This document shows positions 23,776-37,500 of a DNA stretch of 64,000 nt, in pieces. The stretch is from positions 24,318,427 through 24,382,426 of the forward strand of contig OX031065.1 in assembly GCA_943736015.1 (NCBI GenBank). The letters run 5' to 3'. A program made the position numbers and the translations under genes. The notes under the pieces are model-generated. The model saw only the letters and a list, made by a program, of their open reading frames with translations, made no database searches and was not told the DNA's origin. Source of the stretch: Tridacna crocea (Eukaryota; Mollusca; Bivalvia; Cardiida; Cardiidae). Every line of letters begins with the position of its first letter. The stretch's first letter is position 1.

Positions 23776-26700
23776 GTAATATATATCTATATGTATTTAT
23801 TTGTTTGTTTGCTTGTTAAAAGCTGTATTTACGAGGTTTTTAAAGTAAACTGACGTTATATCAGCACACTGATCCGTATATATTATGTACTTGCACCCTG
23901 CTCTGTGAAAAGAGGGATTAATGCATCTGCTAAGTATCGACCATGTCAGCCTACGCTGAAATAAGTCGACACTTTTTGCCTAATGTTGGCTTCTGTTTTT
24001 ACGTTGGTTTTGCCAATGTACATAATACATTTATATAATTATGTTCGGGACATATCATCCAATCAGATCACGATAAATTTCTTTGCAGTACAATAATATT
24101 ATTTGATTTCTTTGGATTTTAGAGAACATCAATATAATTGGCATGTACATAAGAGATCAAAATAATAGTCTTCTCTAAGAGCTGTGGTGTGGTGTCTCTC
24201 TCCACACATTTTTAATGAGGACATTTTAAATAATAAACCAGTCTTTGAATCAGAAAATACAATACGACCTGCAACACGCGAAAAGGGGCATTCGGACATC
24301 TGCAAAAAGTGTCTTTTCGGATCAGCCCATTGTAAGACAAAGTTTAGTGTAGCAGTAAAGTGCCGTCTCGAATAAGCCTGCGCGGAGTGCCCAGATTGAT
24401 ATGAAGGACACTTTACGCGAATGTCCGGATCTCCCTTTTCGCGAGTTGAAAGCCTTATCATCTATACTGTTCCCAGGTTTTTGAAGCTTTTTGGTTTATC
24501 AGGAAAGCTAAAAATTTCCTTGGTCGATCATCGAGCACTTAGAGTACATTAGAGCACGGAACATACTTAAATTTCCATTAACACCGTTTCTATTAATCGC
24601 ACATTAGATTTCTGTCTACAGACTGCCAAGTTGAAGCCATCAATTGAGTATAAACCATTTGTGCCATCCTATGGTCCAGTCGCAGATGTACGCCTCATAC
24701 CGGAAGATGACGTTCTGAAGGACATGAAACTGATCGAGTTAGAGGATATCTATATGAGGCAAGTGATTTTTTATTTTTGCACCGTACACAGTGAACCAGA
24801 AGTATTTAACAATGGTTGTTATTTTTCAGCTCCAGTGAACGAAGGCCAACAAGCCTATGTCATGGCCCTGTATCCGCCATCTGCCCCTACCGCTGTGTGT
24901 GTGTTTGCTCTTTTACTACCGATGCAGCAAAAAGCCAGTGGTATGACACCGTCAGTCATTCGTTCTTTTAATGGCTGCCATATAAGTTTATAGTTTTTCC
25001 CTGATTTTTAAAGGCATATTCTGTTTCATTAATATATCGAATTTAAAACTGTTCTTTAAAAAATACATCGCACCCTATATAGCTTTTATCAATCTCTTAT
25101 ATCTGTTCATTGGACTGTACATAGTTGTGCAAATATGATTATAGTCTGAACTATTGTTCTCTTTGAATCGGACAACTTATAGCAGACAATTGACCATAAA
25201 ATATGTCAATAAAATTTAGATTTATTTATGTATACCTGATTTAAAGAAAATAAGGTTCAGTGAATAAGTATAAAGTATAGGTATACATGTAGTATTTTAC
25301 CCTTAGGAAACAGATTACAGACAGACAATTCATTGCAGGAAAATAATACCAACATTAATTCAGATAGGCCTATGCTTAAAAAAATGATTTAATCTGTGCA
25401 TGAAAAGGTGACACATTCCAAACACTCCGGTGTTTTCACCATGCCAGAGTGAAAACCTTTTTGAAAACATGGTGGAATGATATTCAAGAATGTGAAATGC
25501 AGCTATTGTAGTAGCTAAGGTTTCTTTCATGAAATATAGTGCAACATTAACTGATATTCTCTAACCAGTGGTCAAATTTTGAAGGAACTTTACGGACAGA
25601 ACCCTTTGGTAATTTCAATCAATATTCACAGAACTGTCATTTTACCAGATAGCAGCTTTTACCGTATATATCAAATGTTTAAAAATCTCTCCGGAGAACA
25701 GGGGATTGGTCAGATGGCATTGAAATTGGCCTTAGTAATCAGTTTCAACAGTTTCAAAACTTTTTGGTGATTGGTTAGGTCGACCATTGACTTTTATTTG
25801 GCAGAGCAAACAAATTGCCACAGTATGTTCTACAGAATTATAAAGCAAACTTTTAAGATCTTCTTATCTGAAACCATAAGGTGTAATATCTTTATATTTT
25901 GTATGTGGCATTATCAAGGGTTTATTTCATTTATGTTGTTAAACTCATGTCCATAGGGTCAAAAAAAGGCCTGACCCAGGGGTCTCATTTTTTTACACAG
26001 AGTGAATGTGAAAGGTATGCGAAAATAACGAGTGCCGTAAGGCACGATTTATTTTCGCGGACCTTTCCTTTTTGAGGCAAATGTTTCCCCATATTTACCA
26101 CAAGCTGATGAAATAAATTATATTTTTCATTTCCTCTAATTATTTTGTCAACGAATGCTACTTTTAAAACTAGTAATCTCAAGGTAATTAACCAGATTTT
26201 CGGCAGGAGGAAAATATTCACTGTGACGAGGAAATAATTCGTTGTCTGCGCATGTCATATTCTACGAAGATTCGACTGTCTTATATCACTAGCCCCGAAA
26301 GCGGGATGACTGTAATATTACGCTCTATAAAGTAGCAATATAGAAAATAGCTTTTATCAATACGTTTGAGGAGAAATAAGACCTGATTTAGCTCCAGATT
26401 TCTCTAAAATGCTAGTCATAGCTGAGTGAAATGCACGAGGTGGCGTATTATTGAGTAAACATTTATTTTAGTTTGAAATTCAAAGTAACGGTTGTCGCGT
26501 AGGAAAGTGATTCGGTTCTGTATCCAGGATGCCCAAATTAGATAGATGAGTATTTGTAGAATGTCATCTAGCGGGAGATAATGGGAAATAATTCCCCCAG
26601 TTTAAATGACGTCATTTCTTTACCCATAACATTTCTAAAAATAGAAACATGAAATATAATATAAGCATTTTCCTCCTTTGACACATTTCATCAATCACAG

Positions 26701-29700
26701 CTCTGTAGAGTACTATGTTTAGAATGTCAAAATTCTTTTGTTGAAAAAAAAAACAGCAGGATGACGTGAAATGTTTGGGTTTTTTATGTTGTATTATCTT
26801 GTTGTCCTTTATCAAGTTATTTCCCTGGGGTACCCATCCATCGGCGGCCCCATCCAGGGGTCACTTTTTCACACATAATACATATATATAGAACCACTTA
26901 AAAAAAAGATGAAAATTTCTCTGCAACTAATGAGGCAAGTTACAAAAAAAAACAGTTCTTGGGGTACTGCAAAATAAAATAAAAGAGAAGAAAAGTCATA
27001 TGGCTGTGATTGCTGCATCTTCGCAAGCCAAGGCTGGCGATTTACTACGTTACTCTACCCTTGGCGGATCGAACTTGATTTTTACATTCTCCCGATATGC
27101 TTTTTTCATTAGATGCAGCCAGCTCTAACTGCAACGAATGAAATCGCTCGTAGCATTTTATCTTCGATAAAAATAGAACAAGGTCGCTACCTTTCGAATA
27201 GAAGGTAAACATGGAACCCACTTGGATGTCTGCTTATCGCTTCATGTATATTCGTAAGCGGTTTGTAAAACGATTTTTCATTGGCTTTTAGAAATATGAT
27301 GTAAAGGGGGGTAATAACCAACAACCATTAGAGGGCGCATCGCAGGAATCTCGAAATCGTGCTCAATCAGCCAAGGTAAGATCCACGTAGTGATCGTAAC
27401 CTTGGGTCGCGAAGATGTGATTGATGGTATTACTATGTTAGTCAAAAGCAGTTTAAAAATTCCTTTTCCAAAAATGTCAGATGGTTTTGAAACAAGGCAG
27501 TGCCAAAACTTTGGCTTGAATTATATATCTCATGCTCTATGAAATGGTGGCTTCATGCATTTACAAAAACTATCAGTCAGTTTAAGCCTAACTTGTTCAC
27601 ATAGGCTGACCTAGAATCCAAACTCTTTTGTTATTGATAATTTTTCTTCATGGCAAAGGACCGATCTGCCTCATGATTCAATCTGTTTTTATACGAAATT
27701 GGGCCATTATCATGTAATGACTTGCTTAAATCTTTACCACACAATCACGACTTTTAACGACCCTTAGAAAGAAGCCTTTTTAAAACATTGTGGGAAAAGG
27801 GGAAAATGCTGGTAACCAGCATTTTCTCCTTTTCCCACAATGTTTTCTATCCTTTCCAAACCAAATTTTATTTTTTCAGTCACATTAATTTTTTTCGTCT
27901 GCAAATGCTTTCAATTTAGATCAGTCTATAATTTTGTCGTTTGGTAAAGAGTTAATTGGAACAATGTATCACAAATATCCATATAATTCTGTTTTCCCAG
28001 AGAGCCACCCATATGTTCTTTTTAGTTCTCACTGGAAAAAATCCAAAGATCTTCTTTGACACCCATCAATTGCTTGGGTGTTGATCCTTTGTACACAGCG
28101 TGTTTTATTAGATTCATAAAACTGTCGAGACCAAAACTAGCCTTGTCTCGGGGGATCATGTGTTTGTGTAACTCATTTAACCCATTACCACACAATCCGT
28201 ACTTTTGACGACCCAGAGAAAGAAGCCATCAGAAAACATTGTGGGAAAAGGAGAAAATGCTGGTGATCAGCATTTTCCCCTTTCCCACAATGGTTCCTAT
28301 TCCGTACTTTTGACGACCCAGAGAAAGAAGCCTTTAGAAAACATTATGGGACAAAGAGAAAATGTTGGTAACCAGCATTTTCTCCTTTTTCCACAATGTT
28401 TTCCATCATTCACAAAACAATTTTCAAAATTTCACTCACTTTTATTATGTTGTCTGCAAATACTTTTGATTTGGACAAACCTAAAAATTTTGTTGTTCAA
28501 ATCTAAAACTGCAAGGCCTAGCATGATGATATGTTTTAGATAGCATTATTTGATAGTCTTTGTTTAACTGTTTAAATCTTTGTCACTGGAGTCAAACATT
28601 ATCCCATGTTTACAAATTGATCTGTATAAAAGGATATATGAGAAAAGTCTGCTTGTCAGAGGCCTTTGGACTTGGGAGTGAATACTTGACATGCGGTATT
28701 ATCTTAATATGGTCTAATAAGATATTGATCTTGTTTCCTATTGGAAAGAGATAGCCCAACCTAATAAGCCACATTGTTTCATGCTTTCCAGTAGGATATC
28801 GAGAAATAGCAGTGAATATATGTTTCAATCTTACACTGGTTCGACCCGCTAAAATACCGACTTTTACGTTCTTGTTGCCTAGGTAAATTGCGCGTGCCTC
28901 ACACCCAGATGGGAAATATGACGTCATATACCTTGCATTTCTCGCGTTTGACATAATATTGTAATGCGTTACTATGTGGGATGGGTGCGCCACGGGAAAT
29001 AAAGGAAAAGAACTGTAATGGACTTTTGATAAAGCTTTTCCCGGAAAGGGTAAAAGCATGAAATAAATAGAACATCTTTTTTTCCGGTGAAAGATCGAAA
29101 TTTATTTCATCTCGTGAACACCATTGGTAATATTTTCACTTGTGGCTGCGAAACTCGTGAAAATATTAACGATGGTGTTCACTCGATAGAATCAATTTCG
29201 ATCTTTTACTGAAAAAAAAAAAATCCTCTATTTGCTTTTTATTAGATTCATATATCAGGGAGTGTTCAGGAGAATTCAAGTCAACTCCTGAATATAGATG
29301 AAATAGAAGAAACCCATGAATAACTCTTTACCATACAACAAAATTTTATACTTGTCTACATTTAAAGCATTTGAAGGCAATAATTTTAGCGTGTCTCAAA
29401 AGATTTATTATATCCTGAAATTGGAAATTACTCTGAAAGGGAAAACCTGAACTTTGCGGTTTGGATTCTAAAACAATCTTTTGTGACACCAGTCCTGGAA
29501 CTATTATGTATGATGTGCGTTATAATTTTATTGCATTTTATTGTCTGCAAATGCTTTGATTTAAGTTCAGACACATTGATATAAACGTTTTTGTATTACA
29601 GATATATAGAGAATATACAGCAAGCCTGCGGTAACTCACATCACATGGGAGGGGAGTGGGACGGTGGTTACCATGTTTGTGAGAAATATTTGACGAAGGA

Positions 29701-32700
29701 TTCATGTCTTGTATATTCTTTTGGGTAAGTACCCGTTATCTTGCTCTCATATATCACTGAGAAAAAGACCAACAGACAGAAAGACAGTCAAAAAATAGAT
29801 AGATGGATAGTAAGTGACATGCAGTAGAGAGAAAAAGAGGGATGGGTTGAAATGGGAAAAATGGGTGGCGAAGGAGTCTTACAGTGAGATCTGCAACTTT
29901 AGTGCAGCATGATCCATCTAGCATGACCCAGCTAGCAGTGTAGACTAGCAAGAGAAAACACTTTGTAAATATCAATATATAAATTAACCCATTACCACAC
30001 AATCCCTACTTTTGACGCCCCTGAGAAAGAAGCCTTTTGAAAACACTGTAGGAAAAGGAGAAAATGCTGGTAACCAGCATTTTCTCCTTTTCCCACATTG
30101 TTTTCTACCCTTTACAAAACAGATTTCAAATTTTCAGTCACTTTTTTTTGTCGTCTGCAAATGCTTTCGATTCGGATAAACCTAAAATTTTGTCGTTTGG
30201 TAACGAGTTAATGCATCTCTGTGGTACATGATATCAGGTCAAGTCATCTCATAATTGTGAATCCATAACAGCCAGATTTTTATTAAATAATCGACTTCAT
30301 CATGAGGTAGACTGGTCCTTTGACAAACAGAAAATCGATCAATAGCGAAAAGTTTCGGCCCAAATCGTTTTATTTTTGCAGATACTTTCAGCTCCCTTTA
30401 CACAGAGCATGGCTCATTTTAATTCCCCACTGTGAAGCGGTAGAGAATAGGAATGGCCATTGTATGTCTGTCCTTTCATTCATCTCTCTGACAGTCCATA
30501 AAAGTTTCTTGTGCATTTTTTCGCATGAAAAAATGATTTTTTGAAATTTGATCGGTTTAATATTTAAAGAGTTAAGTAGTTACGTATTTTTCCCTAACGT
30601 GACTTTTAATACTCTAATAGCCATTTCGGTCAGCACAGATCAAGATCAGACTGCAAGTAACATGTTCTCTGATCTTTGGTCTAGACTGCCCATTTTGCTT
30701 AGACATCCTGGAAAAAGAAACTGAAATTGCAACTGTTTTCTCGTACATCCAAAATGAAAATGATCGTTGAGTTTGTTAAGCATTTAACCCTTTACCATAC
30801 GACCAAATGACAAAATTTTAGGCTGGTCCAAATTGAAAGCATTTGCAGACGACAACTTAAATGTGAATAAAAAATTTTGAAATTTGATTTTGGAAAGGAT
30901 AGAAAATATTGTGGAAAAAGGAGAAAACGCTGGTTGCCAACATTTTCTACTTTTCCCACAATGTTTTTCAAAAGGCCACTTTCCTAAAGGGTGTTAAAAG
31001 TCGTCATTGTGTGGTAAACGGTTAAAGAATTACTGTTGTGAAGGTTAAGTTGACATTGTCACCATTTGATTATCAAAAGCAGTTTGTTTGAGCACAGAGG
31101 TGTATGAAAACTAACAGGTGGAACATGACACTTAAAGTCAATATTTCTCCTTTACTCTTTATTATACATGATACTAAAAGTAGATATTTTGTCTTTACTT
31201 TTTATTATACATAGAACAGACAAAACATGCTTTTCTTGTAATGTGGTGCATGTATTTTAGAAACAGTGTTAATTTGATGCAATTTTAGACAGCTGTGCTA
31301 CTAGCCATCGGATTCCCACCAACATTATCCTAGCCAATGTAGGTCCATACATGTACTAGTATATCAAGTTTTGTATAGTTTCCTAATCATAAACCACGTT
31401 CTTTATTTCTGCAGTTTTTCATTATTAACCTAGCCAATGTAGGTCCATACATGTACTAGTACATCAAGTTTTGTATAGTTTCCTAATCATAAACCACGTT
31501 CTTTATTTCTGCAATTTTTCATTATTAACCTAGCCAATGTAGGTCAATACATGTACTAGTATATCAAGTTTTGTACAGTTTCCTAATCATAAACCACGTT
31601 CTTTATTTCTGCATTTTTTCAATAGGAGCAGACGAATGTATGGCTTTGAGGATGACGTGGAAAAAGCCTACGGATGTGAAATTCATGTTTTTGATCCATT
31701 GTGAGTATGGTTCTGATGAAACTTGCAAGTTAGGTCGAAAGATTTGAACATGACTTTGACACGATGAGTAGAATAGATACTCCTTTTAACACACCAACAG
31801 CAAAGTTCTATACACATCCAAGTTGAAAAGAAGAAAAAAAACTTGCAGAGAACAAATAACATTTGACTCAAAAACAAAAATTGCCTTTGGATAAAAATGT
31901 TGTAGGAAAACGAAAAAAAAAAGATGGTTGCCAGCATTTTCCCTCCTTCCAGCATTTTTTTTTCAAACAGGGTCAGGATTGTGTGGTAAAGTGTTATTTC
32001 ATTATCTCCTGTAGACATTTTTGTCCTTCAGCCTATTGCTTTGAAACCTATCTAACAAAAGGAGAAGTAAGACACTGCAAAGCCAATTTCTTCAATTCTA
32101 CTTATTTCACTTGCATTAAACCTTTTATCGGTACAGCTTTTAATTAAGACAAATAAAGATTGCTCTGACTGCTTTGTAAACAGTTAAGACTTTAATGGAT
32201 GTTATAAGTTGACAAAAAGAGACTTATTACAAGAAATATAAAAGCATTGAAAGAAACTAACTTACAAGAATAAATATTTAAATGCTGAAATAACAGTGAC
32301 CCAGAACCTGTGACTATAAAAATTGAGTTTCTGACCAAATGATTTGGTGCTCAAACGTAATTTTTCTAATAACTTTAGATTGCCAGAAAAATTGAAACAT
32401 AGCCTTCACTCTCTGTCACGCGAAAACAATTTGGATAAGTAAAATTTGAAGACATTCTTTCTCAGGGTCATTAAGCAACCTCTTCTACAGAAGCAGATTC
32501 ACAAAGAAAACAAAATGTTTAATTTTTTACCAAACTGAGACTTGGCAAACTTCAATTGCTTAGACCAGTGAAAAGTGGCTCAAATAGTGGTTTTTGTTTA
32601 TGAAAGGTTAGGAAACATGGTCTGAAAAGGAGAAAATGCTAGTCACCGGTATAATCTCCGTTACTCACATTGTTCTCAAAGGCTTGCTATTTCGGAGTCG

Positions 32701-34475
32701 TCAAAAGTGAGGAATGCATGGTGAAGGGTGAACTCTTTACTTAACAGCAAAACTTTAGACTTGTCCAAATTTTAATCATCTGCAGACAACAAAAAAGAAG
32801 TAGGTCAAGTGATGATTTTTGTCTTTAATAGGAAAAAAACTTGGGAAAAGAAGAAAATGCTGATTACCAGCATTGAAAATGCTGGTCATCAGCATTTTCT
32901 CCTTTTAATACAATGCTTTCAAAAGCTGTCATCTTCAGGGTTGTTAAAACTTTGGATTTCTTGGTAAAGGTTTAAAATACATCAAATATGACAGAAAAGA
33001 GCAATTTAAAACTTAATGCCATCTACCAGCATATAAAGTTTACATTGAAACTGTATTCTAAGACTGATAGTTTATGTAATGAAAGAATATAGTAAACTCA
33101 AAGATTTATTTAAATTTTAATGTAATATAGAGATTGAGAGATTTTTTTCCCAAAAGATTTTTGCCTGGCAGTGCTCTGTTGTTGCCACAGTTTTATCACC
33201 TCAGGTACATTCTGCATGACTGCAAATTAAATTTGAATGAAGTCTTTTAGAATTAAAATTTAGGAGAGGATAAACTTTTTCACTAGTGTATCTACATGAA
33301 ACTACTTAACAAATCTTCCTAGTTGGCCTTTATAAGACCATTTGAATGTTAGGATTTTCTTGAACATTTTTTTTTCATGTTATGAAAACAAAGTCGTGTA
33401 GAATCTTACAGTCATATTTTCTACAAGTAAGTAAACCTGTCATCTGAAATAAGGTTAAAACATAGCAAACCTCTTTTTCTTCTGAGTTCCAGATGTTTCT
33501 TTAACCCATTACCACACAATCCATACTTTTGACGCCCCTGAGAAAGAAAGCGTTTTGAAAACACTGTGGGAAAAGGAGAAAATGCTGGTAACCAGCATTT
33601 TCTCCTTTTCCCACAGTGTTTTCTACCCTTCCCAGAACAAATTTCTATTTTTCAGTCACCTTTATTTTGTTGTCTGCAAATGCTTTCAATTTGGAGCAGT
33701 CCAAAATTTTCTCATGTGGTAATGAGTTAACAAGTTAAACACAACATGAACATTCATATGAGATTCTCATTTTACTATCACTGCTTCAGGCTGTTTTCCT
33801 ACAATACAAAAACAACAGAATATTTGCTACTGAACCATTTGTGGATTAATCTATTGATGCTAGTATTGTAATGACCTGAGATAGAGTCCCTTTTCAAATA
33901 CAGTAGATTAGAAAAGCAGAGAGGTTTATATCCTTTGAAAAAAAAAAAGATTTACTATTTAAGCTACATTTGATTGGTACTCCGTAAATTTGTTCAGTTA
34001 CATTTGGGATAGAATTTTGTTGTCATCTAAAGAGTTAAGGTACTGAACTTAAGTCAGCAGTATACAAATATTTAGTTTGTTATTTGTGGTAGTAAGCATT
34101 AGATTCTCCTTTCCTCTTTATGTCTTTCTACTCTTTATGCAATAAGTTCCAGCAGTTAGTTGTTTGAAAATATTTGTGACCAAATCCAACATTGTCTTAT
34201 ATAGTAAAGAGTCAAAGGTGAACAGTTCGACCTGACTCTATATTCACCAACCACTCTCAAGAATATTGTCCAGAATTTTCTTCCATTCGAAAATAACACA
34301 CCTACCGATTGGCTAATTAATTCATTATCTACTTTATATGTTTCAGCGATGGGCAAAAAGATCACCAACATTCAGCTAAAATTAGGTTTCATTCATTAGG
34401 CCTTGGAGGTGAAGATAAAGACAAATTACTGACGCTAACCTCAGTAAAGAAAAGACTGAATCAGTCGAATGTAGG

Positions 34476-34518
<43 letters not shown>

Positions 34519-37500
34519 CTTCCCTGTCTCTGTCTCTGTTTCTATCTCTTGCTTTGCTTTTCCCACTTTTGTTTCTGTCTCTTGCTTTGCTTTCCCCCCT
34601 CTCCGTCTGAACGCCTCTGCTTCTTTCCCCTGATTAAGTTACTGTGTAAAAATAAGTGTTGAATAACATGGTTCTCAGTAATTGTTCTATCTGCCACAGT
34701 ATTTCAAAGATAAGTAGATCTAATTACTTTATTTTATTTAATTATTTTTTTCTTTAAAACACCTTCAATCATAACCACTATATCGTGTATGATATTCTCG
34801 TCTTGTGTCATGGATGTTGTTTTGTATGTATGGAAGAAATAAAGCTTAAAAAAAAGATAACTAGATCTGTTAGCTGAATGTTAAAGTGACACTATAATAT
34901 TACAGTGCAAATATACGAATGACACTTACGTTGCAGAAAATAAAAAAAAATGAAAGAAAGAAAGAAAAAAGAAACAACAACAACAACAGAGGAATTGCTT
35001 TTAAAGTTTGCTATAATTCCCATTAACTTTTCAATTTTATGAAGGTTTCATCATGCCCTTATCCTTCAAATATCTGTGATTCAAATAAATTGTAAAAGTT
35101 TTATTTTGAAACTCATAAGAAGTGTACACACCTATTTCTTCAAGTTTCATGGTTTGAAAAATATGCATGCAATATCTTTTGCTTTGTTATATCTATAAAG
35201 CGACCTGCTCAGGCACATTAATAGAATTGGACACACTAAAACTATCTGTTACTGCCTAGTTTTACATATTGTATGATGACTTAACTTGTGAGTGGACTAC
35301 CTTCAGCCTGGTTTCTGATTTGATTGCTAAATATTTTACATTATAATAATCATCTACTACTTATGAAAAAGACAGTTTTTTACCCACTATCTCATCATTT
35401 GTCATATCTTACCATTTTCCCATAAAATTGTATACAGTTGTAGTATGTTGAGTTTATAATTTGTCGGGACATAAAAAGGAAATGTCGTCTTGGAGTAAAT
35501 ATCTTGAGGTTTGTATTTTCTTCACTCTGTGTAAGAAAACTTCAAATCTCATATCAAATTTTACTTCACAGCTGAGACAAATGCAAGCTCAAGCGTAATA
35601 TCCCATACATATTGCATGCATGGTCACCAGTTTCAATGATTCTTCATGGTGTATGCAGAAAGACCAAGAATGTTTTATAAAGAATGTCAAGTATGCAAGG
35701 AGACATCTTCCGAGATGATTTTGCAGGAATATATACCAAGAACAATTAAAGAAGAATACCTATTTTTTCAAGAATGCAAAAAGGAAACACTCACCATGAT
35801 GATCACGTATAAAATAAACTAACACAAAGTACAATTCAGGTTGTCAAGTATACAAATGACGAACAGTATGTGGCCAAGCAAAGAATTGCCAATGTTCAGT
35901 GCTTGACGAAGAATGTCAAAAACTGTCGAGTGTGCAAGTAGACATTTGGCATGATTTGCAAGTGCAAGCTATATTAGAAATACTATGAAAAATAATACTC
36001 TTACACCCATGAATAATATTCTAACACTCATAAATAACTAATATCAACTTTTTTCATGTATGCTCGGAGACGCCTACCATGATTAATGGTATTATTAAAG
36101 GAATTTACCAGGAATGCTTGACGAGAAATGTCAAAATTTAGCAAGTATACAAGTATACAAGGAGAGTTTGGCCATGATAATCATGTGAAGTATATACCAA
36201 GAGTGTTTGATGAAGAACATCCAAGTATGTCAATAATGCAAGATGTCTACAATAATGATCAAGTAGCAAATATACCCAGAAAAAGAATGATATAAATTCT
36301 ATAGCATGCAAGAAGACATCATAATTATATATTGATGCAATACACATACATGTATTACAGAATATACTTCGAACTGTTGACAAAATATTGCAGCTTGTTA
36401 GGTATGCTAGGTATAATCACATACAGAATATACATTGTCAAAATGCCACAAAAGAAAGTGAGATGCCTGTGGAGTAAGCTAGATGAATGTCATAATGACT
36501 ATGTACAAAATATACCGCTGGTTGAATTAGAATAGAAATTGCCTTGAAGGTGAAAAGCGATATCAGCAAAAAATGATCACAAGTTGAATAAACCAAGGAA
36601 GGTTTATGAACATCAAAGACTCGGAAAGTATGCGGGGGTATGTGCTCTGATTATCATATGGTTTACAAAGAAGATCAAAATTAGTCAAGTATACAAAAAG
36701 ATAACCATGATTAGGTAGGGAACATACTGAGAATAGACCGTTGGTGTTTGTTGAGTAAACAAGAATAGTTCCGTTGTGATAACATTGTACAGAATATAAT
36801 GAGAAAGATTGACATAGAGAGACATAGTTTGTAGTCTATGCAAGAGAGATGTCGGCTGGGATAACAGTACAGAAAAAAGCTGAGAATGATTGACAAAAAT
36901 GCTATATGTATTGAATTTACAAGATGTCTGCAGTAATGACCTTGTGCATAATATACAAAGAATGCTATAACTTTGCAGAGAATACAGTGAGATGTCGCCA
37001 TGCGATGACCTTGTACAGTATGTACAGAGAATGGTTGACGAGGAATGCCATAGTTTGTACATTAAACAAGGAGATGTCTGCACTGATGACCTTGGACAAA
37101 ATGTTCAAGAAAATGTTGACATAAGATGTCATGTACAGAGTATGGTTGACAAAGAATGCCATAGTTTCTAAAGTATACAAGGAGATGTCCGCTGCAGTGA
37201 TGACCTTGTCTAAAATATGAAGAAATTTGTTAATAAAGAATGATATACTTTGAAGAGAATACAAGATGTCTGCAGTAATGACCTTGTACAGAATATACCT
37301 ATATGTATACAGAGAATGATTGACAAAAATGCTATATGCATTGAGTTGAGTAAACATGGAGATGTCTGCAGTAATGACCTTGTACAGAATACATGTATAC
37401 AAAGAATATTATAGTTTGTTGAGCATACAAGATGTCTACAGCGATGACTTTGTACAGAATATACAGAGGATGGTTGACAATAGATGCCATAGTTTGTAAA

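Noticed and set aside
24763..24764. GT donor four bases after the GC donor of exon 2
   Set aside because: Its phase puts exon 3 out of the methyltransferase frame.
28610..29059. Minus-strand 149-codon frame in intron 2
   Set aside because: No domain recognised, no plausible promoter or polyadenylation context; it could not be supported beyond length.
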